Shown here: one piece after another, positions 1-10,738 of the stretch
Position numbering within the stretch: position 1 is the stretch's first letter
Layout of the letters: each line of letters opens with the position of its first letter
Assembly: GCF_004330295.1 (NCBI RefSeq)
Contig: NZ_SJOJ01000026.1
Span: 1 to 64,000, forward strand
Direction: 5' to 3'
DNA from: Rahnella victoriana
GTDB taxonomy: Bacteria; Pseudomonadota; Gammaproteobacteria; Enterobacterales; Enterobacteriaceae
Length of the DNA stretch: 64,000 nucleotides
The notes under the pieces: model-generated
The model's input: only the letters and a program-made list of their open reading frames with translations
What the model was told of the DNA's origin: nothing
Database searches by the model: none
Translations under genes and position numbers: made by a program

Positions 1-1
1 T

Positions 2-199
2 GAAGGGTTAGAAAGAGAATATTTTAATATTATTTTAGAAAACGTAAAAATATCTTCAATAACTCCCGACTTATATCCCGATTCTTCAACAGGTACACAT
101 ATGGAAACTATCTTACTTCGTTATGAAGCGATTACATGGAAGCATTGCGACGGTAATATTATTTTTAAAGATGGATGGAATCACCGCGCAACAGCGTGA
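2..199 (+). CDS. Hcp family type VI secretion tube protein, C-terminal end only
   Basis: An open frame enters from the left edge and encodes 65 residues before a TGA. The piece contains the Hcp C-terminal signature: a beta strand (EYFNIILENVKI), then LLRYEAITWKHCDGNIIFKDGW. This matches the RYEKITW...DGN...EDDW pattern known from Hcp proteins, which form the hexameric tube rings of type VI secretion systems. The start and most of the protein lie outside the window. No other type VI gene is visible downstream, because the next gene is on the other strand and belongs to an efflux operon. It could be an orphan hcp or the end of a larger cluster. Confidence 0.75.
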   Translation, partial: EGLEREYFNIILENVKISSITPDLYPDSSTGTHMETILLRYEAITWKHCDGNIIFKDGWNHRATA

Positions 200-232
200 T
201 TTAGTCAGAATGCTGCAGATTCTATACTAAGG

Positions 233-256
233 AATGGCGGCTTAGTCGCTGCCATT
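233..256. terminator. Hairpin between convergent genes (possible terminator)
   Basis: AATGGCGGC and GCTGCCATT form a 9-bp stem, with one G-T wobble, around a 6-base loop. It lies between the converging hcp fragment and the efflux outer-membrane gene. There is no clear T-run, so termination is only an inference. Confidence 0.3.
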
Positions 257-342
257 ATCAATGTTTCAAGGTTCTTACAATGATGTTCTCTACACCAAAG
301 ACAGTTTTATGTGTCCTTCGTGCAGAGATAATTCACCCTCTC

Positions 343-1791
343 TTATTTCCCCACATCCCCGTTCCATCCCCCGCCCAGTGCGGCGATCAGCTTGACGCTG
401 GTGACCATCTGGGTGCTGAGCAGTGACAGGACGCTTTGCTGTTGCGTCAGGCTGGTATTTTCGGTCGTGGCGACGTCGAGATAGTCGATCATCCCGGCCT
501 GATATTGGTTGTTGGTCACGCGGGCGGATTCTTTGGCGGAATCGGCGGCGTTCTGGCGGGCGACCAGTTCGCTGTCCAGCGTGTGCAGTTCGACCAGATA
601 ATCTTCCACTTCCTGCATCGCGGTTAACACGCTCTGGCGATAGCTGGCGACATCGGCGTCATACGCGGCTTCGGCTTGTGCCACTTTGCCACGGGTGGAA
701 CCGAAATCCAGTACCGTCTGGCTGAGTTCCGGGCCTAAAGACCAGACGCGGTTGGGCAGCGAGAACAGGTTGTGGAAGGCCGAACTGGCGAAACCGCCGC
801 TGGCGCTCAGGGTCAGATCCGGATAATACGCGGCGGTCGCCACACCGACGGCGGCGTTGGAAGAAGCCATGGTGCGTTCGGCAGCCGCGATATCAGGACG
901 GCGCTGCAACAGCTGTGACGGAATGGCATCCGGCATTGGCGGCAGGTTCAGTTTCACGTCGCGTGCCGCAAGGCTGAACTGTGCCGGTGGTTTGCCGATC
1001 AGCACGGCGATGGCGTGCTCAAGCTGGGCGCGCTGCCATTGCAGATCCAGCGCCGAGGCTTTGGTGCTTTCCAGCTGCGTCTGCGCCTGCGCCAGTGTGG
1101 CACGAGAGGTGTTGCCACCTTCATACTGGTTCTGGATCACGGTCAGATAACGCTGGTAGGCATCAATACTTTGTTTATAGAGCGCGATTTGCTGATCCAT
1201 CACCCGCAGCTGGAAATAATCCTGCGCCAGTTCGGCCTGCGCGCTGAGCGTCGCATCAGCCAGATCGGCCTTGCTGGCCTGCGCGCTGGCATCCTGCTCT
1301 TCTGCCGTACGGCGCAGTTTGCCCCACAAATCCAGCTCCCAGCTGGCACTCAGTTGTGCGGACTGGCTGTTGCTGGTGGAGGCGGATGTGCCGCTGCGCG
1401 TGCTGCCGACGGTGGCATCGACGGAAGGATACAGGTCGGAACGCGCCTGTGTGACCAGTGCCTGCGCCTGTCGGTATTGCGCGGCATATTGCGCGACGTT
1501 CTGGTTGGAAATCTGCACCTGCGTCAGCAGCGATGACAACTCAGGATCCTGATACACCGCCCACCAGTCACCTTTGGCCTGATTATCTTTCGGGATGGCG
1601 GCGGTCCAGCCTTTGGCTTCTTTAAATGCCGTCGGCATCGCCACGTCCGGTCGTTTGTAATCAGGGCCGACAGCACAGGCGCTGACCAGTAACGCCAGCG
1701 CCAGCGGGGCAAGACGGAACACCATAGAACGTGTTTTTTGCAGAGTCATCAGATTCGCTTCAGGGTAATGAGTTTCAGTGTGATCAGTCAT
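343..1791 (-). CDS. RND efflux outer-membrane channel lipoprotein (OprM/NodT family)
   Basis: Encodes 482 residues, the usual length for the trimeric outer-membrane factors that complete RND pumps. A signal sequence ends in lipobox LVSAC with Cys39, followed by AVGPDYKRP, a hallmark of this family, so the protein is probably a lipid-anchored outer-membrane lipoprotein. The two repeats of the alpha-helical barrel are recognisable (for example RRPDIAAAERTMASSNAAVGVA). It is the last gene of the mdtABC-like operon and overlaps mdtC by 8 bp. The first ATG has a GGAGG 9 bases upstream, which supports translational coupling. An internal ATG at 1749 would give a more typical short signal peptide. 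In E. coli this operon ends in mdtD and borrows TolC; here a dedicated channel replaces that arrangement. Confidence 0.88.
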   Translation of the reverse strand: MTDHTETHYPEANLMTLQKTRSMVFRLAPLALALLVSACAVGPDYKRPDVAMPTAFKEAKGWTAAIPKDNQAKGDWWAVYQDPELSSLLTQVQISNQNVAQYAAQYRQAQALVTQARSDLYPSVDATVGSTRSGTSASTSNSQSAQLSASWELDLWGKLRRTAEEQDASAQASKADLADATLSAQAELAQDYFQLRVMDQQIALYKQSIDAYQRYLTVIQNQYEGGNTSRATLAQAQTQLESTKASALDLQWQRAQLEHAIAVLIGKPPAQFSLAARDVKLNLPPMPDAIPSQLLQRRPDIAAAERTMASSNAAVGVATAAYYPDLTLSASGGFASSAFHNLFSLPNRVWSLGPELSQTVLDFGSTRGKVAQAEAAYDADVASYRQSVLTAMQEVEDYLVELHTLDSELVARQNAADSAKESARVTNNQYQAGMIDYLDVATTENTSLTQQQSVLSLLSTQMVTSVKLIAALGGGWNGDVGK

Positions 1792-4700
1792 GTGTACGGG
1801 CCTCCGGCGGCGGCGTGTGAGGACGCAGTCGCTGCCACAGACGGTGCGTCGCGCGGCTGGTGCGATCCATATACAGGTAAACCACCGGCGTGGTGAATAA
1901 CGTCAGGATCTGGCTCAGCGCCAGACCACCGGCAATCGCCAGCCCCAGCGGGCTGCGCAGATCAGCGTCACCGCCGCTGCCCATTGCCAGCGGCAAGGCA
2001 CCGAAGAACGCCGCCAGCGTCGTCATCAGGATCGGACGGAAACGCATCAGGCAGGCCTGCGTGATCGCCTGTTGTGGCGTCAGGCCGAGCCGCCGTTCGG
2101 CGTCGAGCGCGAAGTCGATCATCATGATCGCATTCTTTTTCACGATGCCGATCAGCAGCAGGATCCCGATCAGTGCGATCACCGTCAGTTGCGTTCCCGT
2201 GACCAGCATCAGCAACAGCGCGCCAAGCCCGGCAGACGGCAGCGTGGAAAGAATGGTCAGCGGGTGAATATAACTTTCATACAGCACGCCGAGCACGATA
2301 TACACCGCCGCCAGCGCGGCCAGGATCAGCCAGGGCATGGAGCTGGCCAGCGCTTCAAATGCCTGCGCCGTACCGGCATAACTGCCATGAACGGTATCCG
2401 GTAAACCGATTTGCGCCATGGCCGTTTTCAGCGCCGCCTGCGCATCTTCCAGCGCATAACCGTCGGCGAGGTTGAAGGCAATCGTGGTGGTCGCCGTCTG
2501 TCCCTGATGGGAAACCGACAGCGGCGCATTCGCCCCGCTGAAGGTGGCAAACGCCGACAACGGCACCTGATTACCGGCATCCGTCACCACATACAGCTGA
2601 TGCAGCACATCCGGATTACTGGTGTAGTCGGATGTCAGGTTCATCACCACGTGATACTGGTTCAGCGTTTTGTAAATCGTGGCAACCTGCCGCTGGCTGA
2701 AGGCGTTATTGAGCAGCGTGTCGATCATCTTCACGTTCACGCCGAGCTGCGTGGCGCGATCCCGGTCGATATTGAGCATGATCTCCTGCCCGCCGGTCTG
2801 CGCATCGGAATCCACGCCGGTCAGTTGCGGCAGTTTCGCCAGGGCTTTCTGCACTTTCGGCGCCCATTCACGCAGCACGGAAAGATCGTCAGATTGCAGG
2901 CTGTACTGATATTGGGCGTTGGCACTGCGCCCGCCGATATGCAGATCCTGCGCGGCCATCAGGAACAGCTGCGCGCCCGGCTCTTTGCCGGTGGCCATCA
3001 TCAGGCGGTTAGCCACCTGATTGGCGGTCGCGGTGCGTTTATCGAAATCTTTCAGACGCACGAAGAAAGTGGCGGTGTTACGTGATCCGAAACCGCCGCT
3101 GCCCGCTGAACTCATGACGGCTTCCACCGCCGGATCATCCTGAATGATCTTGCTGTATTTCAGCACCTGCGGCTGGATCGACTGGAACGAGGTGTTCTGA
3201 TCCGCACGCAACATGCCCATCAGCATGCCGGTGTCCTGATCGGGGAAGAAGCCTTTTTCCACCACGGTATACAGATAGAAATTGAGCAGGATGGTCAGGA
3301 ACAAACCGACCAGCGTGATCAGCTGATGACGCATCACCCAGCCGAGCGCCGCAGAATACGCCGCCAGCAGTTTATTCAGCCCGCGTTCGATCATGCGGTA
3401 AATGCGTGGCTGACGTTTTTCCACCGGCGGTTTGCGTTTGAGGAAGCGCGCGCACAGCATCGGCGTCAGACTCAGCGACACCAGCATCGAAATGATCAGC
3501 GAGACGCTGAGCGTGACCGCAAATTCGCGGAACAGACGCCCGACGATGCTGCCCATCAGCAGGATCGGAATGAACACCGCGATCAGCGAGAGCGTCATCG
3601 ACAGCACGGTGAAGCTGACTTCCTGCGCGCCTTTCAGCGCCGCCCGCACCGGCCCCATTCCCTCCTCGATATGCCGCGTAATATTTTCCAGCACCACAAT
3701 GGCGTCATCGACCACAAAGCCGGTGGAGATGATCAGCGCCATCAGCGACAGGTTATCCAGACTGTAGCCGAGCAGATACATCACCGCGCAGGTGCCGATC
3801 AGCGAAACCGGCAGCGCCACCGCAGGGATCAGCACCGCATTCCAGTTGCGCAGGAAGACAAACACCACCGCGATCACCAGCAGCGTGGCTTCCAGCAGGG
3901 TCATTTCGGTATCCCGCAGGGAAGCCGACACGTTCGGCGAGCGGTCCAGCGCCAGATTAAGCTGCACGTCGCCGGGCAGGCTTTCTTTCATCAGCGGCAG
4001 CGCGGCCTTGATCGCCTCGATGGTTTCCAGCATGTTCGCGCCAGCCTGACGCGTCACACCAATCATTACCGACGGCGTGCTGTTGTAATAACCGACGTTG
4101 TATTTGTCTTCGACCGAATCGTACACATTGGCGATGTCGCTGAGGCGGATGGCCGAGCCGTTGATGTAGGTGACGATCAGCGTTTTGTACTGCGCGGCAG
4201 TACTTTGCTGGCCGTTGCCTTCAATCATCCACGACTGATCCGACCCTTGCAGCAGGCCCTTCGGCAGATTACTGGTGCTGTCGGCAATAGCGGTGCGAAT
4301 GGTGTCGAGGGAAATTCCGTAAGAGGTGATCGCTTCCGGACGCAAATCAATGCGCACGCCCGGCAGCGCGGAACCGACCAGCGAAACCTGGCCGACGCCG
4401 TTGACCTGCGCGATTTTCTGTTGCAGCTGGCTCGAGGCGATATCGTACAGCTCGCCTTTACTGCGCGTGGCAGAGGTCAGCGCCAGCATGATGATCGGCG
4501 CATCCGACGGGTTGGCTTTACGATAGGTCGGCAGCGACGGCATGCTGCTCGGCAGCAAGGCGCGGGAGGCGTTGATCGCCGCCTGTACGTCGCGCGCCGC
4601 GCCGTTGATGTCGCGATCCAGATCGAACTGCAAAATGACGCTGGTCGAACTTTGCGAGCTGCGCGAGGTCATTTCCGTCACCCCGGCGATTTGCCCGAGC

Positions 4701-4909
4701 GCCCTTTCCAGCGGCGTCGCTACCGTTGCCGCCATGGTTTCAGGACTGGCACCGGGCAGACTGGCGCTGACCAGAATGGTCGGGAAATCCACCTGCGGCA
4801 GCGGTGCCACCGGCAGCAGGCGATACCCGAGCAAACCGAGCAGGAGTATCGCCATCGTCAGCAGCAAAGTCGCCACCGGACGGAAGATGAAGAAACGCGA
4901 AATGTTCAT
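1784..4909 (-). CDS. mdtC: Multidrug efflux RND transporter permease MdtC
   Basis: Encodes 1041 residues of an inner-membrane proton-driven RND pump. The N-terminus (NISRFFIFRPVATLLLTMAILLLG) is TM1. The proton-relay Asp pair sits in the TM4 motif GFVVDDAIVVLEN, and the TM11-12 region has [21 protein letters not shown]. In E. coli MdtB and MdtC form a B2C heterotrimer with the adaptor MdtA to export bile salts, novobiocin and related compounds. The start codon lies directly after the mdtB stop with no gap, and its end overlaps the outer-membrane channel gene. Assignment as MdtC rather than MdtB rests on gene order and on the absence of the MdtB-type N-terminus. Confidence 0.92.
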   Translation of the reverse strand: MNISRFFIFRPVATLLLTMAILLLGLLGYRLLPVAPLPQVDFPTILVSASLPGASPETMAATVATPLERALGQIAGVTEMTSRSSQSSTSVILQFDLDRDINGAARDVQAAINASRALLPSSMPSLPTYRKANPSDAPIIMLALTSATRSKGELYDIASSQLQQKIAQVNGVGQVSLVGSALPGVRIDLRPEAITSYGISLDTIRTAIADSTSNLPKGLLQGSDQSWMIEGNGQQSTAAQYKTLIVTYINGSAIRLSDIANVYDSVEDKYNVGYYNSTPSVMIGVTRQAGANMLETIEAIKAALPLMKESLPGDVQLNLALDRSPNVSASLRDTEMTLLEATLLVIAVVFVFLRNWNAVLIPAVALPVSLIGTCAVMYLLGYSLDNLSLMALIISTGFVVDDAIVVLENITRHIEEGMGPVRAALKGAQEVSFTVLSMTLSLIAVFIPILLMGSIVGRLFREFAVTLSVSLIISMLVSLSLTPMLCARFLKRKPPVEKRQPRIYRMIERGLNKLLAAYSAALGWVMRHQLITLVGLFLTILLNFYLYTVVEKGFFPDQDTGMLMGMLRADQNTSFQSIQPQVLKYSKIIQDDPAVEAVMSSAGSGGFGSRNTATFFVRLKDFDKRTATANQVANRLMMATGKEPGAQLFLMAAQDLHIGGRSANAQYQYSLQSDDLSVLREWAPKVQKALAKLPQLTGVDSDAQTGGQEIMLNIDRDRATQLGVNVKMIDTLLNNAFSQRQVATIYKTLNQYHVVMNLTSDYTSNPDVLHQLYVVTDAGNQVPLSAFATFSGANAPLSVSHQGQTATTTIAFNLADGYALEDAQAALKTAMAQIGLPDTVHGSYAGTAQAFEALASSMPWLILAALAAVYIVLGVLYESYIHPLTILSTLPSAGLGALLLMLVTGTQLTVIALIGILLLIGIVKKNAIMMIDFALDAERRLGLTPQQAITQACLMRFRPILMTTLAAFFGALPLAMGSGGDADLRSPLGLAIAGGLALSQILTLFTTPVVYLYMDRTSRATHRLWQRLRPHTPPPEARTHD

Positions 4910-7900
4910 TTATTCCGCCTGCTTCGCTGCGCGGCGATGACGCGGATTCAGACGGTGAGAAAGCCGGTCAAACATCAGGTAAATCACCGGCGTGGAGAAC
5001 AGTGTCAGGATCTGACTGAAGATCAGACCGCCGACGATTACCAGCCCCAGCGGCTGACGCAGTTCCGCGCCGGATCCGCTCGCCAGCATCAGCGGCAGTG
5101 CGCCGAGCAGCGCCGCCATGGTGGTCATCATGATCGGACGGAAACGCAGTAAACACGCCTGATGGATCGCCTCACGCGGCGAGAGACCCTGCTTGTTTTC
5201 CGCATCCAGCGCAAAGTCGATCATCATAATGGCGTTCTTTTTCACGATGCCGATCAGCAGGATCACCCCGATCAGGGCGATCAGGCTGAACTCGGTACCG
5301 GCGAAGATCAGCGACAGCAACGCGCCCACCGCCGCTGACGGCAGCGTGGACAGAATGGTCACCGGATGAATAAAGCTTTCGTACAGAATGCCGAGCACCA
5401 CATACATGGTCAGCAGCGCGGCGAGGATCAGCCACAGCGTGTTGCCGGTCGCACTTTCAAACGACGCCGCCGCACCCTGATAACGCAAAGTGATGCTGTC
5501 CGGCATGGCGATATCGGCCACAGTGGTTTTGATCGCCTGCTGCGCCTGTTCCAGCGAGTAATCGTCTTTAAGATTAAATGACACGGTCACCGCCGGGAAC
5601 TGGTTCAGGCGCGCCTGCAACAGAGCGCCGGTGCGCATGTGGATTTTGGCGATCGACGTCAGTTTGATCATGCCGTTGGTCGCACCCGAATTCGTGGTCG
5701 GGTTACCGCTGTCCGATGTGGTGGACGTGGTCGTCGTGGTGGTCGCTGCCGTGCCGCTGGTCGAGGTGCTGTTGTTGGTCGCCAGATAGACATCGTCAAA
5801 CGAAGCCGGTGACTGCTGGAACTGCGGCGCCACTTCCAGCACCACGCGGTACTGGTTCGCCTGGGTAAAGATGGTGGAAACCAGACGCTGACCGAAGGCG
5901 TTATACAGCGCGGTATCGACGTCAGAAGCGGTAATGCCGTAACGCGCTGCGGCGTCCCGGTCCAGCTCCACATACGCGATCTGCCCCTGATTTTGCAGGT
6001 TGCTGACCACGTCGCTGAATTCCGGCAAGGCACTGAGTTTTTCAATCAGTTTCGGCGTCCATTCCACCAGATTTTCGCTGTCGGAATCATCCAGCGTGAA
6101 CTGGTACTGGCTCGGCGTCACCTGATCGTCCACGGTCAGATCCTGCGAGGCCTGCATGTAAAGCGCAATACCCGGTACACCGGCGGTTTCCTGCTTCAGA
6201 CGTTCAATGATCGCCGGCGCACGTTCACTGCGCTCATCAAACGATTTCAGGCTGATCTGCAAACGCCCGCTGTTCAGGCTGGTGTTATTGCCGTCCACAC
6301 CGATGGTAGACGACACGCTTTCCACATCAGGATCGTTGAGAATAGCGGCGGTCAGTAACTGCTGACGGCGCCCCATTTCACTGAAGGATACGTCCTGCGA
6401 CGCCTGGGTGATCCCCTGGATCATCCCGGTATCCTGCGACGGGAAGAAGCCTTTCGGCACAATCACATACAGCAACGCGGTGAACACGAGCGTCGCGGCG
6501 GCGACCAGCAAGGTCAGCTTCTGGTGATTGAGCACCACGATCAGCATGCGATCGTAACCGGCAATCATCTTGTCGAAGAACTCGCCGCCTTTGCGGTAAA
6601 ACTTGCTCTGTTTTTCTTCCGGCGTATGGCGCAGTAAATAGGCGCACAGCATCGGGGTGAGCGTCAGCGACACCACCATCGACACCAGTATCGACACCGC
6701 CAGCGTAATGGCGAATTCACGGAACAGACGCCCGACCACGTCGCCCATAAACAGCAGCGGGATCAGCACGGCAATCAGCGAGAACGTCAGGGAAATAATG
6801 GTGAAACCGATTTGCTGCGAGCCTTTCAGCGCCGCCTGCATCGGCGTTTCGCCCTCTTCCAGACGCCGCGAAATGTTTTCCACCACCACGATGGCGTCAT
6901 CAATAACAAAGCCGGTGGCGATGGTCAGCGCCATCAGTGACAGGTTATTAAGGCTGAAACCGCACAGGTACATCACGCCGAAAGTACCGACCAGCGACAG
7001 CGGCACCGCAACGCTCGGGATCAGTGTCGCCGCGACATTGCGCAGGAACAGGAAGGTGACCATCACCACCAGCGCAATCGACAGCAGCAGTTCAAACTGA
7101 ACATCGCTGATCGAGGCACGGATGGTTTGCGTACGGTCTGACACCACGCTGACTTTCACCGATTCCGGCAGGGCTTCCTGCAATTTCGGCAACTGCGCTT
7201 TAATGGCATCCACCACCTGAATCACGTTCGCGCCCGGCTGACGCTGCACGCTGATAATGATCGCCGGTTGCTTGTTCGCCCACGCGGAAAGGTACTGGTT
7301 TTCCGGCGCTTCGGAGAGCGTCGCCACATCCCGCAGACGCAGTGCCGCACCGTTTTCATAATTGACGATCAGGTTGCCGTATTCATCCGCGGTACGCAGC
7401 TGATCATTGGCATCAATGGTGATCGAATGGTTCGGGCCATCAAAGCCGCCTTTGGAGCCGTTGACGTTGCTGTTACCGATCAGCGTGTTGATGGTTTCCA
7501 GACTGAGGTTATGCGCCGCCAGCTTACGCGGATCCACCTGCACACGGATGGCAGGCTGATGGCCGCCCGCCAGTGTCACCATACCGACGCCGGAAATCTG
7601 CGACAGTTTCAGCGCCACGCGGGTATTCACCAGATCCTGCACTTTGGTCAGCGGCAACGATTCAGACGTTGCCGCCAGCGTCAGCACGGCGGCATCCGCC
7701 GGGTTCACTTTTTTGTAGGTCGGCGGGTTCGGCAGATCGCTTGGCAGCAGGCTGTCAGCAGCGTTAATTGCCGCCTGCACTTCCTGCTCGGCGACGTCGA
7801 GGGACAAATCCAGCGAGAATTTCAGCGTGATAATGGATGAACCGCTGGCGCTGGTGGAATACATCTGGCTCAGACCGGCCATCTGACCGAGCTGACGCTC

Positions 7901-8101
7901 AAGCGGGGCGGTGATCCCTGATGCCATCACATCCGGGCTGGCACCCGGATACAGCGTGGTCACCTGAATGGTCGGATAATCCACCTGCGGCAGCGCCGAG
8001 GTCGACAGCATGTTGTAGGCGAAAATCCCCGACAGCAGCACGGCGACCATCAGCAGAATGGTCGCGACCGGCCGGAGTATAAAGAGGCGTGAAGGATTCA
8101 T
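4910..8101 (-). CDS. mdtB: Multidrug efflux RND transporter permease MdtB
   Basis: Encodes 1063 residues, slightly longer than E. coli MdtB (about 1040). TM1 is in [26 protein letters not shown]4 holds the proton-relay DD in [13 protein letters not shown]. It should pair with MdtC in a heterotrimeric pump. A Thr/Ser-rich low-complexity stretch at about residues 772-808 (DNA about 5,675-5,787), just before [10 protein letters not shown], has no counterpart in the E. coli protein as I recall it and accounts for the extra length. It lies in the second large periplasmic loop. The start overlaps the mdtA stop by 4 bp, typical of tight coupling. Confidence 0.92.
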   Translation of the reverse strand: MNPSRLFILRPVATILLMVAVLLSGIFAYNMLSTSALPQVDYPTIQVTTLYPGASPDVMASGITAPLERQLGQMAGLSQMYSTSASGSSIITLKFSLDLSLDVAEQEVQAAINAADSLLPSDLPNPPTYKKVNPADAAVLTLAATSESLPLTKVQDLVNTRVALKLSQISGVGMVTLAGGHQPAIRVQVDPRKLAAHNLSLETINTLIGNSNVNGSKGGFDGPNHSITIDANDQLRTADEYGNLIVNYENGAALRLRDVATLSEAPENQYLSAWANKQPAIIISVQRQPGANVIQVVDAIKAQLPKLQEALPESVKVSVVSDRTQTIRASISDVQFELLLSIALVVMVTFLFLRNVAATLIPSVAVPLSLVGTFGVMYLCGFSLNNLSLMALTIATGFVIDDAIVVVENISRRLEEGETPMQAALKGSQQIGFTIISLTFSLIAVLIPLLFMGDVVGRLFREFAITLAVSILVSMVVSLTLTPMLCAYLLRHTPEEKQSKFYRKGGEFFDKMIAGYDRMLIVVLNHQKLTLLVAAATLVFTALLYVIVPKGFFPSQDTGMIQGITQASQDVSFSEMGRRQQLLTAAILNDPDVESVSSTIGVDGNNTSLNSGRLQISLKSFDERSERAPAIIERLKQETAGVPGIALYMQASQDLTVDDQVTPSQYQFTLDDSDSENLVEWTPKLIEKLSALPEFSDVVSNLQNQGQIAYVELDRDAAARYGITASDVDTALYNAFGQRLVSTIFTQANQYRVVLEVAPQFQQSPASFDDVYLATNNSTSTSGTAATTTTTTSTTSDSGNPTTNSGATNGMIKLTSIAKIHMRTGALLQARLNQFPAVTVSFNLKDDYSLEQAQQAIKTTVADIAMPDSITLRYQGAAASFESATGNTLWLILAALLTMYVVLGILYESFIHPVTILSTLPSAAVGALLSLIFAGTEFSLIALIGVILLIGIVKKNAIMMIDFALDAENKQGLSPREAIHQACLLRFRPIMMTTMAALLGALPLMLASGSGAELRQPLGLVIVGGLIFSQILTLFSTPVIYLMFDRLSHRLNPRHRRAAKQAE

Positions 8102-9435
8102 TTAGACCCGCTGTCTTTACCGGCTGTGTTTTTGTCTGCATCAGGTGCCGTTTTGTCCGCGCCGGTGGTGGCTTTATCCACACCGCCGCTTTGCTCGCGG
8201 GCTTTAGACGAACCGTCTGCCGCCGCAGCCTCCCCGGCGTTTGGCGTGACAATCTCGACTTTGGTGCCGTTGTTCAGGCGGTCAATACCGGTGGTCACCA
8301 CCTGCTCGCCCGGCTTCACGCCGGAGAGGATCGCCACCTGATTGTCGCCAAAGTCCGGCCCGGATTTCACGCTGCGGCGTTCAATGGTGTTGTCTGATTT
8401 CACCACATACACGAAGTCGCCGTCGCTGCTCAGCTGCAATGCCGCCGCCGGGATCACCGTCGCGTCTTTCAGCGTCGCGACCTGTAAGCGGGCATTCACA
8501 AACTGGTTCGGATAGAGTTTTTCATCGGCGTTATCGAACAACGCCTTCAGCTTGATGCTGCCGGTGCTGGTATCAATTTCGTTGCTGATAAATTGCAATT
8601 TGCCCTGCCCGAGCACGTCGCTGCCCGTCTGATCAAAAGCCGTGGTCGGCAACTGATTGCCGCCGCGCAGGGCTTTGAGCAGGGTTTGTAAGTTGCTTTG
8701 CGGCACGCTGAAGGTCACGGCAATCGGCTGCGTCTGGGTGATGGTAACGATGCCGGTGGTGGAACTGCTGGTCACCATGTTGCCCGGATCGACAAGACGT
8801 AACCCCACATGCCCGCTGACCGGCGCGGTAATTTTCGCGAACTCAAGATTCAGTTTGGCGGCGGCGATTTGGGCCAGATCGGCTTTCACCGCACCGGCGT
8901 ACTGACCGGCGGTCGCAATCTGGCTTTCCAGATCCTGACGCGCGAGGGAATCCTGCGCATACAATTTGCGGTAACGCGCCAGCGTCAGCTCGGCACTTCT
9001 CGACAGCGCCTGATTCTGCGCTAAATCGCCCTGATATTGTTCCAGCGTGGCCTGATAGCTGCGCGGATCAATCTGCGCCAGCAACTGGCCCTGCTCCACT
9101 TTCTGCCCTTCGGTGAAATACACCTTCATCAGCTGGCCGTCGACCCGGCTGGTCACCGTCACCGTGGCGTTCGCCACCACCGTGCCCAGCGCACGCAGAT
9201 AAACCGGCACATCGGCCTGCGTGGCTTTTCCGGCCTGCACCGGCGTAGCCATTCCTGCCATCATCTGGCCGCGCACCGCGCGCATACCGCTACGGCCCGG
9301 TTTTTTATGAGCAGAGGGATCAGAGGCACTTTGATGGAAAGCAAAAAACCAGACCAGGATCGCAGCAACGATAATGGCAACGATAACCCACACGAAGGTG
9401 CGCTTTTTGGAACGAGACGAGGCAGTCGGCAGCAT
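8098..9435 (-). CDS. mdtA: Multidrug efflux RND periplasmic adaptor MdtA
   Basis: Encodes 445 residues of the membrane-fusion adaptor linking MdtBC to the outer-membrane channel. Residues 14-34 form a single N-terminal membrane anchor ([19 protein letters not shown]). The lipoyl/barrel-sandwich halves ([20 protein letters not shown] and [18 protein letters not shown]) flank an alpha-hairpin. The C-terminal tail of about 45 residues is a hydrophilic Ala/Asp/Lys/Gly-rich sequence, longer than in E. coli. This is the first gene of the four-gene operon; its upstream region is shared with a divergent gene at 9,908. In E. coli the operon is activated by BaeR and CpxR; I found no convincing box here. 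Confidence 0.92.
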   Translation of the reverse strand: MLPTASSRSKKRTFVWVIVAIIVAAILVWFFAFHQSASDPSAHKKPGRSGMRAVRGQMMAGMATPVQAGKATQADVPVYLRALGTVVANATVTVTSRVDGQLMKVYFTEGQKVEQGQLLAQIDPRSYQATLEQYQGDLAQNQALSRSAELTLARYRKLYAQDSLARQDLESQIATAGQYAGAVKADLAQIAAAKLNLEFAKITAPVSGHVGLRLVDPGNMVTSSSTTGIVTITQTQPIAVTFSVPQSNLQTLLKALRGGNQLPTTAFDQTGSDVLGQGKLQFISNEIDTSTGSIKLKALFDNADEKLYPNQFVNARLQVATLKDATVIPAAALQLSSDGDFVYVVKSDNTIERRSVKSGPDFGDNQVAILSGVKPGEQVVTTGIDRLNNGTKVEIVTPNAGEAAAADGSSKAREQSGGVDKATTGADKTAPDADKNTAGKDSGSK

Positions 9436-9907
9436 AAATTTCTTGGTTTCGCAGTATTAATGAGGAGAAAACAGCTGAAAAATGACCTTCAACCAGAGAT
9501 TTTCAATATCAGTCAAAAAACCATTATCCCTGAAAAGCCCCTGTGGCTGTTTTTAGGACAACGTAAAGATTTCGTTAGCAATTAAGAATTTCTATTTCAT
9601 TCAGCAGGATGAATTATACCCGCTAATTTATCCCTTCATGGCCTGTCATGTTAAGAACTAAATGAGAATGAATATTGAAGAAGGGGGCAGAAAATTATCA
9701 GGAAGTGTCAAGCTACGCCGGAATTTTGTCAGGAAAACGCAGACTTAGGAGAAAAATAAATCTGCCGCGCCACCCGAACGGGTGATAAAACCAGCGGTAA
9801 ATACTGAAAATACCACTTATTGATAATTTATATTGTTTGCCTCGACCACGGCTTGATATGGTGAAATTTCTGATTGTTTTTCATCTTCATGGCAGGGACT
9901 CAGGCGA
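9436..9907. other. Divergent intergenic region, no gene seen
   Basis: This 472-bp gap separates mdtA (minus) from the gamma-glutamyl hydrolase gene (plus), so it must carry both promoters. It is AT-rich, with several A/T runs. I see no RNA gene, no strong inverted repeat and no confident promoter. A plus-strand frame running to 9,585 is the antisense shadow of mdtA. Confidence 0.5.
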
Positions 9908-10738
9908 ATGCAGACAAAATTTCAATCCAGACCGGTGATAGGGGTAACACTCGACAGTGAGGAGGCCGGGGGCTATGCCGATTTTCCGTGGTATGCGTTA
10001 CGGCAAAATTACATGAACAGTCTGGCAGAGCTGGGCGCCGTGCCGCTGGCCTTGCCACATCACGCCGCACTGGCCGATGAATATCTGGCGTTGTGCGACG
10101 GGATTGTCGTCACCGGCGGCGCGTTTGATGTTCCGCCTGAGCTCTTTAATGAGCAACAGACCAGCGATCAGGTGCGTCTGAAACCCGCCCGCACCGAATT
10201 TGAAAAAGCCATCGTCAAAGGTGCCATGCAACGCAATATGCCGCTGCTGGGGATCTGCGGCGGTCAGCAACTGCTGGCGGTTCTGACCGGTGGCACGCTG
10301 CATCAGCACATCCCCGATGCGCTGCCCGATGCCCTTGAACACAGCACGACTGTCGATACTGAAAACGCGGGCGGCAAAAAGCGCGCGCGTCATCCGGTGG
10401 AGATTGTCGAAGGCACGCTGCTCAGCCGCTCGGTAGATCGCGACCATTACGAGGTCAACAGCTCGCACCATCAGGCAGTTAAATCGGTCGGCCCCGGTTG
10501 TATCGTCAATGCGTACGCGCCCGACGGCGTGATCGAAGGCATTGAATGTGAAGGCTATGATTTCTGCCTTGGCGTGCAATGGCACCCTGAATATCAGCAA
10601 CATGCGCAGGATACCCAACTGCTTAATGCCTTTGTTACCGCCGCTGCCCGCTATCAGCAGGGAATGCGCGTCGCGGGTAAGGCGATGAGTGAAGCCATGA
10701 ACGAGGTGATTGGCCGCTCCGGGAACGAACCGGCATGA
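9908..10738 (+). CDS. Peptidase C26 / class I glutamine-amidotransferase-like gamma-glutamyl hydrolase
   Basis: Encodes 276 residues of the family that includes PuuD, which cleaves gamma-glutamyl-GABA. The nucleophile elbow is GICGGQQ with Cys117. His226 and Glu228 in QWHPEYQ complete the triad. An oxyanion-type strand, DGIVVTGGAFDVPPELF, is present. No signal peptide, so it is cytoplasmic. The gene overlaps the next gene (an M15 peptidase) by 4 bp, so the two are translated together. No other putrescine-utilisation genes are nearby, so a puuD role is not supported. Pairing with a D-specific carboxypeptidase suggests that the gamma-linked substrate may be a cell-wall peptide; this is inference. 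Confidence 0.82.
   Translation: MQTKFQSRPVIGVTLDSEEAGGYADFPWYALRQNYMNSLAELGAVPLALPHHAALADEYLALCDGIVVTGGAFDVPPELFNEQQTSDQVRLKPARTEFEKAIVKGAMQRNMPLLGICGGQQLLAVLTGGTLHQHIPDALPDALEHSTTVDTENAGGKKRARHPVEIVEGTLLSRSVDRDHYEVNSSHHQAVKSVGPGCIVNAYAPDGVIEGIECEGYDFCLGVQWHPEYQQHAQDTQLLNAFVTAAARYQQGMRVAGKAMSEAMNEVIGRSGNEPA

Noticed and set aside
3326-5152. Long plus-strand frame of 608 codons
   Set aside because: It runs antisense to mdtC and the end of mdtB, and its translation is rich in His, Arg and Gln, as expected of the reverse strand of a GC-rich membrane protein gene.
9440-9475. Partial match to a BaeR box (TTTTCTCC on the minus strand) before mdtA
   Set aside because: It covers only half of the consensus and lies within 35 bases of the start codon, too close to act as an activator site for an unseen promoter.
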